Of a stretch of 11,800 bases of DNA, positions 1 to 6,764 are shown piece by piece. The notes under the pieces were generated by a model, which saw only the letters and a list, made by a program, of their open reading frames with translations, did no database searches and was not told the origin of the DNA. The DNA comes from Methylophilaceae bacterium (GTDB taxonomy: Bacteria > Pseudomonadota > Gammaproteobacteria > Burkholderiales > Methylophilaceae): the NCBI GenBank assembly GCA_006844635.1, contig SPJO01000179.1, positions 1 through 11,800 of the forward strand, written 5' to 3'. Each line of letters begins with the position of its first letter. Positions within the stretch are counted from its first letter, which is position 1. Position numbers and translations under genes: made by a program.

Positions 1-960
1 CAACATGAACTGATTAACACGTGTAGCATTGGCATTGCCGTCTATCCGGATGATGGTAGCAATGCTGAGGTGCTGATTAAAAATGCTGATATCGCGATGT
101 ATCGCGCAAAAGAAGTCGGTAGAAATAACTATCAATTTTTCACGCAAACTCTGAATGAAAAAGCAGCTAAACGCATGCAAGTCATTTCACAGTTGCGCAC
201 GGCTATTGAACAAGAACAGTTTCACTTAGTCTACCAACCTAAAATCGAAGTGAGTACTGGCAAGATTGTTGGTTTAGAAACACTTATTCGATGGCGCTTG
301 CCGGAAGGTGGTTTTATTCCACCAGCAGAATTTATCCCCATTGCAGAAGAGTCTGGGTTAATCAATGCGATAGACGAATGGGTACTCAAAAAAGCATGCT
401 TGCAAACCGCAATCTGGTTTAAATACGGTTTTAAATCTTTATTGGTTTCCATCAACTTATCAGCCAAGCAATTTGAACAACCGAATTTAATCGCTAATTT
501 GCAATCAACCCTTATTGAAACGGGCACTAAGGCGAGTTCAATAGAACTTGAACTCACTGAAACTGCTTTGATGGATATCTCCGATAAAACAATTAAATTA
601 CTGCATGATATTAAATCACTCGGGGTTGCGCTTTCTATCGATGATTTTGGCACTGGGTACTCAAATTTATCTTACTTACATAACTTACCCATGCAAACAT
701 TGAAAATTGACAAAGCATTCATCGATACCATCACCCTCAAAACAGACAAATCACCCATTGTTGATACTATTATTAGCCTGAGTAAAAATATGGGCTTAAA
801 AGTGATTGCCGAAGGGGTAGAAACTGCTGAGCAGTTAGCATATTTAAAAGCACGAGGCTGTGACGAAATTCAAGGTTATTACTTTAGCAAACCGGTGAGT
901 GCCGATGAAATTACCGCCATGTTGCAATCAGGCAAGCCTTTGCCAGCTGCAAAAAACTAA
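1..960 (+). CDS. GGDEF-EAL domain c-di-GMP protein, 3' part
   Basis: The reading frame is open from base 1, so the gene starts upstream of the window; 319 codons are visible. The first ~45 residues are the end of a GGDEF domain: SIGIAVYPDDG, then a NADIAMYRAKEVGRNNYQFF tail. The GGDEF signature itself lies off the window, so cyclase activity cannot be judged. A complete EAL phosphodiesterase domain follows, which would hydrolyse c-di-GMP to pGpG in the cytoplasm. The signature reads ETL rather than EAL (277-285), keeping the metal-binding Glu. Other expected residues are present: the Asn of SINLSAKQF, ELTET, DDFGTG (640-657), the Lys of LKIDKAF, AEGVET (808-825) and QGYYFSKP. The EAL domain therefore looks active. 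Any N-terminal sensor is out of view. It ends with TAA, 42 bp from the convergent transglutaminase-like gene. Confidence 0.95.
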   Translation, partial: QHELINTCSIGIAVYPDDGSNAEVLIKNADIAMYRAKEVGRNNYQFFTQTLNEKAAKRMQVISQLRTAIEQEQFHLVYQPKIEVSTGKIVGLETLIRWRLPEGGFIPPAEFIPIAEESGLINAIDEWVLKKACLQTAIWFKYGFKSLLVSINLSAKQFEQPNLIANLQSTLIETGTKASSIELELTETALMDISDKTIKLLHDIKSLGVALSIDDFGTGYSNLSYLHNLPMQTLKIDKAFIDTITLKTDKSPIVDTIISLSKNMGLKVIAEGVETAEQLAYLKARGCDEIQGYYFSKPVSADEITAMLQSGKPLPAAKN

Positions 961-1002
961 ACAGGCAACTTAAAACCATTGTGATTATCATAGTTCAGAA
1001 AG
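961..1002. other. Short convergent intergenic gap
   Basis: These 42 bases lie between the stop codons of the GGDEF-EAL gene and the convergent transglutaminase-like gene. I see no strong GC-rich stem followed by a T-run on either strand. Only a short near-palindrome, TGATTATCA, is visible. How transcription ends here is not apparent from the sequence. Confidence 0.5.
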
Positions 1003-1839
1003 CTACTGCTGTGCTGCTTGCGCTTGTTGCAACAAGGTTTTCGCATTGAGTTTTCTTTGTGCCATGGTCATCTTCTGCTGCTGATTTACCATCACAGAAC
1101 TAGACATACCCTCTATACCACCGCCATTTCGCATCCCTGAGACCGGGCTGGCACTACGATAATCTAGCCCAGTGGCTAACCGGACATGTGTTTCGTCAAC
1201 CATGGTGCCGTTAGAAACATCCATGCCTAACCATACATCATTGACCCAAGCTTCAACCCATGCATGGGTTTGCATGAGACTGCCATCCTCCGTAAATAGA
1301 TAGCCGCTGACATAACGTGCAGGCACCCCAATATGGCGACAACAACCAATAAATGCATGCGCATGATCCTGACATACGCCCTGCTCTAACTCAAACGCCT
1401 GTGCCGCCGTGGTGTCCACCTGTGTTGCACCCTTGATATATTCCATTTTGTCACGCAGCGCATGCATCATCGACTCTAGGGACTTTGCATCAAACTGATT
1501 AGCGAACGCTGCCATGGACTTATCAGCACGTGTTAAGTCCGTATCCCTAAGGAAAAATGGTAATGGTACCGATTGTCTTGGAATGAGACCACCAACGCCT
1601 GTTTCCACCTCGCCGGCAACAGAAATCAATAAGGAATCATGTGGCTGATCAATCACCAGCGTATGCGTTAAGTTCCCATAGGTATCAATATAGCGATCTA
1701 ACTGCCCATTGACCCTAATTTCCCAATGTTTAACATGCTGACCAAGGCCATTCAGGGGTGATAACCGCAATTGCTGAATAGTGTAAGTAACGGGTTCACT
1801 ATAGACGTATTGTGTTTGATGCTCGATGCTTAAGCGCAT
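1003..1839 (-). CDS. Transglutaminase-like cysteine protease family protein (COG1305 type)
   Basis: This is a 278-residue protein of the bacterial transglutaminase-like family. Residues 1-~80 match the usual N-terminal beta domain (MRLSIEHQTQYVYSEPV..., LRLSPL). The papain-like core follows, with a complete Cys-His-Asp triad: Cys156 in GVCQDHAHAF, His192 in THAWVEAWV and Asp207 in LGMDVSNG. GVPARYVSGYLF (171-182) is another family hallmark. Members may hydrolyse or transfer amide bonds; the substrate here is unknown. No signal peptide or membrane segment is visible, so it is probably cytoplasmic. The C-terminus (about 250-278) is unusually Gln/Lys rich. ATG at 1839 is preceded by a good AAGGTAA site. 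It is the third gene of the operon, 32 bp after the alpha-E gene, which suggests that it acts on the product of the ATP-grasp protein. That role is inference from context. Confidence 0.92.
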   Translation of the reverse strand: MRLSIEHQTQYVYSEPVTYTIQQLRLSPLNGLGQHVKHWEIRVNGQLDRYIDTYGNLTHTLVIDQPHDSLLISVAGEVETGVGGLIPRQSVPLPFFLRDTDLTRADKSMAAFANQFDAKSLESMMHALRDKMEYIKGATQVDTTAAQAFELEQGVCQDHAHAFIGCCRHIGVPARYVSGYLFTEDGSLMQTHAWVEAWVNDVWLGMDVSNGTMVDETHVRLATGLDYRSASPVSGMRNGGGIEGMSSSVMVNQQQKMTMAQRKLNAKTLLQQAQAAQQ

Positions 1840-1871
1840 GATATTACCTTGTTTATTTGAATATTTATCTT

Positions 1872-2813
1872 TTAACTATTGGCAGAAATAAAACTACGGT
1901 GAATTTCACTACCAACTTCTGCATTGGCGCTAATGAAGTCATCTAAAAACTCATACAGCCCATCTTTTAGGATATCGACCATACGACTGAAGTGTAGTTT
2001 GGCATGTAATTCGCCAGATAAGCGTCTGGCTTCATTTTGTCTGGTCCCAGATACTTGCTCAATAATTGGCATAATTTCATCATAACAGGCATGCAAAGAT
2101 CGCGGCATATCATCTCTTAAAACAAGCAGTTCAGATACCTTGAGTGGGTCAATCGCATTACTATAGATTTTTTGATAGGCCTGGAACGCAGACACTGATC
2201 GCAACACCGCACTCCACTCATAATAATCAATCGCCGCATCTGCTTTTGTCGATTCATCAAAAGCCAAGTATTTAGCCCCTAATAAACGTGCCGTATTATC
2301 TGCACGCTCAACAAACGTTCCCAAACGCACGAAACTGAATGCTTCATCTCGTAACATCGTGCCAAAACAAACACCGCGGAATAAGTGCGAGCGAGAACGT
2401 ACCCACTCACAAAACTCACTGAGCCCCGTCCGCGTTAAGTCTTGTTTTAAGTACTGGCGAAACTCTAACCACAAAGCATTCATGTTTTCCCAAGTCTCAC
2501 TCGTCATGGCAACTTTTACTGAGCGCGCATTTTCTCTCGCACTTCTTAAAGCACTATAAATACTTGATGGGTTATCCTTATCCATGGTTAAAAAGCGGAT
2601 GACATGGTTCGCCGTGACATCACCATAGATTTCTTCAAACAAACTTTCACTGCCAGAAATCCTAAGCGCATCAGTCCATAAAGCCAGTTCATTGTCGGCT
2701 TCCGATGGTAACAAGCTCATGCTGTAGGTCACATCCAATATCCGCGCAACATTTTCTGCCCGCTCAATATAACGCGCCATCCAATACAAATGGTCTGCTG
2801 TTCTGCCTAACAT
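1872..2813 (-). CDS. Alpha-E domain protein (DUF403, COG2307)
   Basis: This is a 313-residue, largely helical protein. The opening MLGRTADHLYWMARYIERAE is the characteristic start of the alpha-E family. A related motif recurs mid-protein: YIERAENVARIL (15-26) and FVERADNTARLL (167-178), pointing to an internal repeat of a helical unit. No enzymatic motif, signal peptide or membrane segment is seen. Alpha-E proteins are nearly always encoded beside, or fused to, circularly permuted ATP-grasp proteins. They are thought to be partners in making an unidentified peptide-like product, but the biochemical role is not established. The start codon overlaps the stop of the upstream ATP-grasp gene by one base (TAATG), with a strong AAGAGGTGG site inside that gene's 3' end, so translation is probably coupled. 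Family assignment is firm; function is inference. Confidence 0.93.
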   Translation of the reverse strand: MLGRTADHLYWMARYIERAENVARILDVTYSMSLLPSEADNELALWTDALRISGSESLFEEIYGDVTANHVIRFLTMDKDNPSSIYSALRSARENARSVKVAMTSETWENMNALWLEFRQYLKQDLTRTGLSEFCEWVRSRSHLFRGVCFGTMLRDEAFSFVRLGTFVERADNTARLLGAKYLAFDESTKADAAIDYYEWSAVLRSVSAFQAYQKIYSNAIDPLKVSELLVLRDDMPRSLHACYDEIMPIIEQVSGTRQNEARRLSGELHAKLHFSRMVDILKDGLYEFLDDFISANAEVGSEIHRSFISANS

Positions 2814-4306
2814 TACGCCACCTCTTGTACGCGCATCGTCGTTTTAACACCAGGGAACGCTGCTGTCGGGTTCGCCGCTTTGCGTTTCTGCTTGAGTACC
2901 CATGTATCTTTCGTACCACCACCTTGGGAGGAGTTCACAACAAGTGAGCCTTTGCGCATGGCCACTCGTGACAAGCCACCAGGCACCATGCTGACTTTTT
3001 CGCCAGACAAAACAAAAGGCCTTAAATCAACATGCCTAGGTGCAATGCCTTCTTCCACCAATGTAGGACAGGTAGATAATGATAATGTGGGCTGCGCAAT
3101 ATACGCTTCTGGGTGTTCTGTAATCAATTTCCTGAACTTTTCAATCTCAGCTTTACTTGCTTTGGGGCCAACCAACATCCCGTAACCACCTGACCCATCT
3201 ACTTCTTTGACGACCAACTCAGATAAGTGCGCTAAGGTATAAGCCAAGTCTTCTTTTTTTGTCAGTTGATAAGTCGGTACATTTTGCAAAATTGGGTTCT
3301 CGCCTAAATAGAACTTTATCATCTCAGGCACATAAATATAGGTATCTTTATCATCGGCAACGCCCGTACCCACCGCATTGGCTAACGTCACGCCACCATT
3401 GCGGTAGACCGATAATAAACCGGGCACACCCAGCATAGAGTCAGGCCTAAATACGAGTGGGTCAATAAAGTCATCATCAATCCGTCGGTAAATCACATCA
3501 ACGCGCTGCGGCCCTTGCGTTGTACGCATATACACCAAGTTGTTTCGTACAAACAAATCACCACCTTCAACCAGTTCAACGCCCATTTCTTGTGCTAAAA
3601 AAGCATGCTCAAAATAAGCACTATTAAACGCACCAGGTGACAACACAACAACGGTCGGGTTTTGCATGCCCTGTGGTGCAACGGAACGCAAGTTCTCTAA
3701 CAACACTTGTGGGTAATGCTCTACTGGAGCGACTGAATATTTTTGGAATAAATCAGGGAATAAGCGCATCATCATTTTGCGATCTTCTAACATATAAGAA
3801 ACGCCAGATGGTGTACGCAAATTATCTTCCAGCACATAAAACTCAGACTCAGAGGTCCGCACTAAATCCACACCTGCAATATGCGCATAGACTTGATTAG
3901 GTAAGTCGACGCCATACATTTCAGGTCGATATTGCTCATTGTTCAAAATGCTTTCTGGAATAATGCCAGCCTTAATAATCTCTTGATCATGATAGATATC
4001 ATGCAAAAACATATTCAAGGCTTTCACCCGTTGAATGGCGCCCTTCTCTAGCTTAGTCCACTCTTTGCTAGAGATAATTCTTGGAATCACATCGAAGGGA
4101 ATTAAACGCTCTGCGCCATCTTCTTCACCATACACATTAAAGGTAATCCCTACACGGCGAAATAAAACTTCTGCTTCAGCACGCTTAGCAACCAGGTCTT
4201 CTTCTGGCACCCCAGCAAGCCACTCATCATAAGCAAGGTAAATTTTTCGCGTATCTTGCCCATATGCTTGCATTTCATCAAAAAACTCTTGTGCTGTTTT
4301 TGTCAT
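2813..4306 (-). CDS. Circularly permuted ATP-grasp protein (DUF404/DUF407, COG2308)
   Basis: This 497-residue protein is the first gene of the operon. Family hallmarks in order are: VLEDNLRTPSGVSYMLEDR (158-176), YRRIDDDFIDPLVFR (273-287), NGGVTLANAVGTGVADDK (303-320), KEVDGSGGYGMLVGP (367-381), HVDLRPFVLSG (425-435) and SSQGGGTKDTWVL (459-471). These are the nucleotide- and metal-binding elements of an ATP-grasp fold in permuted order. The family is predicted to be an amidoligase, using ATP to activate a carboxylate and join it to an amine; no substrate has been established for this type. Its length is normal for the stand-alone form. ATG at 4306 has a TAAGGT Shine-Dalgarno site at 4313-4318, six bases upstream. 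No transport signal is seen, so it is probably cytoplasmic. Its partners are the alpha-E and transglutaminase-like genes immediately downstream. Confidence 0.93.
   Translation of the reverse strand: MTKTAQEFFDEMQAYGQDTRKIYLAYDEWLAGVPEEDLVAKRAEAEVLFRRVGITFNVYGEEDGAERLIPFDVIPRIISSKEWTKLEKGAIQRVKALNMFLHDIYHDQEIIKAGIIPESILNNEQYRPEMYGVDLPNQVYAHIAGVDLVRTSESEFYVLEDNLRTPSGVSYMLEDRKMMMRLFPDLFQKYSVAPVEHYPQVLLENLRSVAPQGMQNPTVVVLSPGAFNSAYFEHAFLAQEMGVELVEGGDLFVRNNLVYMRTTQGPQRVDVIYRRIDDDFIDPLVFRPDSMLGVPGLLSVYRNGGVTLANAVGTGVADDKDTYIYVPEMIKFYLGENPILQNVPTYQLTKKEDLAYTLAHLSELVVKEVDGSGGYGMLVGPKASKAEIEKFRKLITEHPEAYIAQPTLSLSTCPTLVEEGIAPRHVDLRPFVLSGEKVSMVPGGLSRVAMRKGSLVVNSSQGGGTKDTWVLKQKRKAANPTAAFPGVKTTMRVQEVA
2818..2826 (-). 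promoter_or_regulatory. Strong ribosome binding site of the alpha-E gene, inside the ATP-grasp gene
   Basis: On the minus strand the sequence reads AAGAGGTGG, close to the ideal anti-16S complement. It lies four bases before the ATG at 2813 and within the last codons of the ATP-grasp gene. Together with the TAATG stop-start overlap it supports this start and suggests coupled translation, with the two proteins made in similar amounts. Confidence 0.7.
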
Positions 4307-4481
4307 TTTACGACCTTAATATTTGTTTCAATACCTATCTATGCAAACTACATACCAGAAAAAACTAATTCAATAAAATCATAAGCTTGCATCATTCCCC
4401 AAAAAACATAAGCGGCAATTCGCACCAAAATAGTGCGCAAAAATACAGCAGGGACTCAAAACAGGTAGCTAGGCCGAAAAT

Positions 4482-4502
4482 GCGCTAGTGTTAGAATAGC
4501 GC
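4482..4502. repeat. Perfect 6-bp inverted repeat with 9-nt spacer upstream of rbgA
   Basis: GCGCTA (4482-4487) and TAGCGC (4497-4502) are exact reverse complements. They flank a nine-base spacer that contains most of the probable rbgA -10 element. A second pair, CTAGGC (4469-4474) and GCCTAG (4501-4506), could form a larger alternative pairing, and GCCTAGGC at 4501-4508 is itself a palindrome. This density of symmetry at a promoter suggests a protein-binding operator. If the promoter call is right, most of it lies upstream of the transcript start, so an RNA hairpin is less likely. Confidence 0.5.
4489..4497 (+). promoter_or_regulatory. rbgA: Probable extended -10 promoter of rbgA
   Basis: TG at 4489-4490, one base, then TAGAAT (4492-4497) makes an extended -10 element with five of six bases matching TATAAT. 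The expected -35 position (about 4469-4474, CTAGGC) is poor, as is common when an extended -10 is used. Transcription would begin near 4504, giving a leader of about 70 bases. The assignment is by eye only. Confidence 0.4.
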
Positions 4503-4573
4503 CTAGGCAAAACAACGCCCGTGTAAAACGTTAAATACATCATCTGATTCATTCATCATTTAAAAGGCTTAGT

Positions 4574-5440
4574 ATGGCAATTCAGTGGTTCCCTGGACAC
4601 ATGACTTCAGCGCGTAAAAAAGCAGCTGAAACGATGGAGTTTACCGATGTCGTTATTGAAGTCCTTGATGCGCGTTTACCTGCCGCCAGCCATAATCCAA
4701 TGATTGATGAAATGCGTTTATTCCGTCAACGGCCAAACTTAAAAATACTCAACAAAGCAGACTTAGCTGATCCCAAAGCGACGCAGGCATGGCTGAACTA
4801 CTTCAACAAACAGCCAAACACTAAGGCAGTAGCCTTATCATGCAAAAAAGCAGGCGATGCCAAAAAGATTCCGGGGCACTGTCGCAAACTTGCACCGCAC
4901 CGTGGCACACATATCAAACCCTTGCGCATGATGATTATGGGCATTCCTAACGTTGGTAAGTCCACGCTAATGAATGCCCTACTGAACCGCCGCGCAGCAA
5001 AAGTCGGCGATGAACCTGCGGTCACAAAAAACCAACAACGCTTTGAACTAGACCCAACCATGAATATCGTTGATACTCCCGGCATGATGTGGCCGAGAAT
5101 TGAGCATGATAGCGATGGCTTTATGTTAGCTGCCTGCCATGCTATTGGCCGCAATGCGGTGATTGATGAAGATATTGCCACCTACTTAGCTGACAACCTA
5201 CTAGCCAATTATCCAGACTTATTAAGTACGCGTTATAAAACGGATGTCAGTGATATGGATGGGGTGGATTTATTAGAGGCTATCGCTAAACGACGCGCTT
5301 ATAAAAGACGAGATGGTCTGCTGGATTTAGAAAGAACCGCTATGGTATTTTTAACCGACTTCCGTCACGGCAGCATTGGTCGAATCAGTTTAGAAACGCC
5401 AGATAGCCGCATTGCCATGCTAGCAGGCGACGAATCCTGA
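4574..5440 (+). CDS. rbgA: Ribosome biogenesis GTPase YlqF/RbgA
   Basis: This 288-residue circularly permuted GTPase is close to the usual family length (about 280-290). The N-terminus MAIQWFPGHMTSARKK is diagnostic of the family. G motifs occur in permuted order: G4 NKAD (60-63), G5-like SCKKAG (89-94), G1 GIPNVGKST (123-131), a candidate G2 Thr in PAVTKNQQ (about 151) and G3 DTPG (167-170). A C-terminal helical domain follows. In Bacillus subtilis RbgA acts late in 50S subunit assembly; the same role is likely here but is inferred. ATG at 4574 has an AAAAGG site at 4562-4567 with six-base spacing, which decides the start. The gene appears monocistronic, divergent from the ATP-grasp operon and convergent with the diguanylate cyclase gene, with only 12 bp between stop codons. 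I see no terminator in that gap. Confidence 0.95.
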   Translation: MAIQWFPGHMTSARKKAAETMEFTDVVIEVLDARLPAASHNPMIDEMRLFRQRPNLKILNKADLADPKATQAWLNYFNKQPNTKAVALSCKKAGDAKKIPGHCRKLAPHRGTHIKPLRMMIMGIPNVGKSTLMNALLNRRAAKVGDEPAVTKNQQRFELDPTMNIVDTPGMMWPRIEHDSDGFMLAACHAIGRNAVIDEDIATYLADNLLANYPDLLSTRYKTDVSDMDGVDLLEAIAKRRAYKRRDGLLDLERTAMVFLTDFRHGSIGRISLETPDSRIAMLAGDES

Positions 5441-5452
5441 TATATCTAAGCC

Positions 5453-6625
5453 TTATACATCTAATCGCACTTCGGTGTAACGCATCACCTTGTTACGCCC
5501 GTTCTCTTTTGCTTTATATAAAGTAGAATCAGCCGCAGCAATTAAGCCCTTAAAATCAAAACCAGCTCTGATAGAATCAGCAACGCCGATACTGGTAGTT
5601 ATCGGGATATTGAGCTTGCCATCAATATATGGCGAATTTTCAATCGTTGCCCTAATCCTTTCAGCCAATACAGCCGCTTCATTTTCATTCGTATTGGGCA
5701 TAAACACTGCAAACTCTTCACCACCATAGCGACCAATCACATCACCTGTACGCAAAACCTCTCTACTCGTGTGTGCAATATGCCTTAATACATCATCCCC
5801 AACCAAATGACCATGCACATCATTCACTACTTTAAAGTGGTCGATATCAAGTAATAATACAGACATACTCATGTGGACACGTTGGCACAAGGCTTGCATT
5901 TTCTGTGAAGCATCTTCTAAGCCACGTCGATTTAAGATACCTGTTAGCCCATCGACTGTCACCATCGATTGTAAGTTTCTATTTAGCTGATAACTTAACA
6001 TCAACACAAATAAACTAGAGATAAAGAACTGAGAAACCGCGCCGATCATAAAGGTATACGCATTAACCGGCCAGGCGGCAAACGACTCGAACACGGATGC
6101 ATCAACACGATACGCAGAGAAAGCGCGACCCACCATCAACACAGCTAAGAAAAGAAATAGGCTTGAAGTAATCCAGTATAAATTGCCCAACAAACCTTCG
6201 TCTTGTGCAAACGTCAACCGCGCACATGTCAGGTAAATACCAGCAAAAATCATGGCATCTAAAACGACAATCGTCCGAATATCTTTATGAATTAACATAA
6301 AGTAAATATCCACCACAAATAGCAGGCTAAATACAAACAATGGAATCCGGTGGTCGGCTTTTTTGCCAGAGAAAGCTTGGATGCCATTAATATACAAACT
6401 CAGCCCCGCACCAATCAGTGCGGTGCCTGGTAAAAATGGGATATCAGCATCTAATTGCATCATCACCAAAACCATACCCAAGCCCACAACAAGGTTACCA
6501 ACAGCCCAATAACCAGGGCCTTCTAAATTCTTGTGGTGCACCCTTGTAATGCCCAATAGCATCGACAGCATAAAGGTCAACAACATTGACATAAACACAA
6601 TCGTTTTTAGATCGAAATGCGGCAT
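5453..6625 (-). CDS. Membrane-bound diguanylate cyclase with seven-helix N-terminal region
   Basis: This is a 390-residue protein. Residues 1-~215 contain seven hydrophobic segments, approximately 9-27, 39-56, 64-82, 94-112, 118-138, 148-167 and 187-212, a putative membrane sensor that I cannot assign to a named domain. A short linker leads to a complete GGDEF domain: DGLTGILNRRG (225-235), DIDHFKVVND (260-269), active site GGEEF (301-305), TTSIGVAD (343-350) and a YKAKENGRNKV tail. The protein should make c-di-GMP from two GTP on the cytoplasmic face. RTGD at 292-295, five residues before GGEEF, is an intact inhibitory I-site, so product feedback is expected. ATG at 6625 has no well-spaced Shine-Dalgarno site: the nearest, AAAAGG at 6651-6656, is about 25 bases away. 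The true start could therefore be a non-ATG codon slightly upstream. An in-frame stop at 6644-6646 limits any extension. Confidence 0.93.
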   Translation of the reverse strand: MPHFDLKTIVFMSMLLTFMLSMLLGITRVHHKNLEGPGYWAVGNLVVGLGMVLVMMQLDADIPFLPGTALIGAGLSLYINGIQAFSGKKADHRIPLFVFSLLFVVDIYFMLIHKDIRTIVVLDAMIFAGIYLTCARLTFAQDEGLLGNLYWITSSLFLFLAVLMVGRAFSAYRVDASVFESFAAWPVNAYTFMIGAVSQFFISSLFVLMLSYQLNRNLQSMVTVDGLTGILNRRGLEDASQKMQALCQRVHMSMSVLLLDIDHFKVVNDVHGHLVGDDVLRHIAHTSREVLRTGDVIGRYGGEEFAVFMPNTNENEAAVLAERIRATIENSPYIDGKLNIPITTSIGVADSIRAGFDFKGLIAAADSTLYKAKENGRNKVMRYTEVRLDV

Positions 6626-6764
6626 GCATAACAGTATTAAATGTTATTTACCTTTTGGCAACTAATTTATTTTGTATCGAAAAAATATTATGGTCGATTA
6701 GCAGTTAAAATACGGCTACGAATTTTTTCGGCAATTTAACTTGCCGGATTCAACGAACGTAATC
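6626..6764. promoter_or_regulatory. Divergent intergenic region between diguanylate cyclase and rep
   Basis: This 139-bp AT-rich spacer drives divergent genes. On the plus strand TAAAAT (6706-6711) is a fair -10 for rep, with no convincing -35. TATTAT (6686-6691) on the plus strand overlaps CATAAT (6687-6692) on the minus strand, so the two promoters may overlap. AAAAGG at 6651-6656 on the minus strand is the only ribosome-binding-like site for the cyclase gene. A hairpin near the rep start is listed separately. Confidence 0.4.
6729..6746 (+). repeat. Perfect 6-bp hairpin just upstream of the rep start
   Basis: CGGCAA (6729-6734) and TTGCCG (6741-6746) pair perfectly around a six-base loop. 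A G-T wobble and an A-T pair extend the stem to about 8 bp (6727-6748). It lies 18 bases before the rep ATG, where the ribosome would bind. A T-run precedes it rather than following it, so it is not an ordinary terminator for the plus strand, and on the minus strand it is followed by A residues. It may affect translation or be a protein site. Confidence 0.5.

Larger units (their letters stand above)
4307..4573. promoter_or_regulatory. Divergent intergenic region between the ATP-grasp operon and rbgA
   Basis: This 267-bp non-coding stretch must carry promoters for both directions. Towards the operon (minus strand), a TATGAT -10-like hexamer lies at 4378-4383, but the matching -35 position is only a T-run, so that promoter is weakly supported. 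A 5-bp inverted repeat, CGCAC...GTGCG, lies at 4421-4437 with no T-run after it on either strand. The rbgA-proximal part contains the inverted repeat and extended -10 listed separately. The half nearest the operon is AT-rich. I see no open reading frame with a convincing start, and no recognisable riboswitch or small RNA. Confidence 0.55.

Noticed and set aside
277..285. ETL in place of EAL as a sign of a dead phosphodiesterase
   Set aside because: The metal-binding Glu is kept and all other catalytic residues are present; variation at the second position is tolerated in the family.
2705..2947. 80-codon plus-strand reading frame across the ATP-grasp/alpha-E junction
   Set aside because: It is fully antisense to two well-supported genes, lacks family features and looks like a chance shadow of their codons.
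4421..4437. CGCAC/GTGCG stem as a transcription terminator
   Set aside because: The stem is only 5 bp with no T-run on either strand, and both flanking genes diverge from this region, so a terminator is not expected.
6741..6764. TTG start extending Rep by eight residues
   Set aside because: The extension has no homology to the E. coli Rep N-terminus, no Shine-Dalgarno site and begins in a hairpin arm; ATG at 6765 gives the family length.
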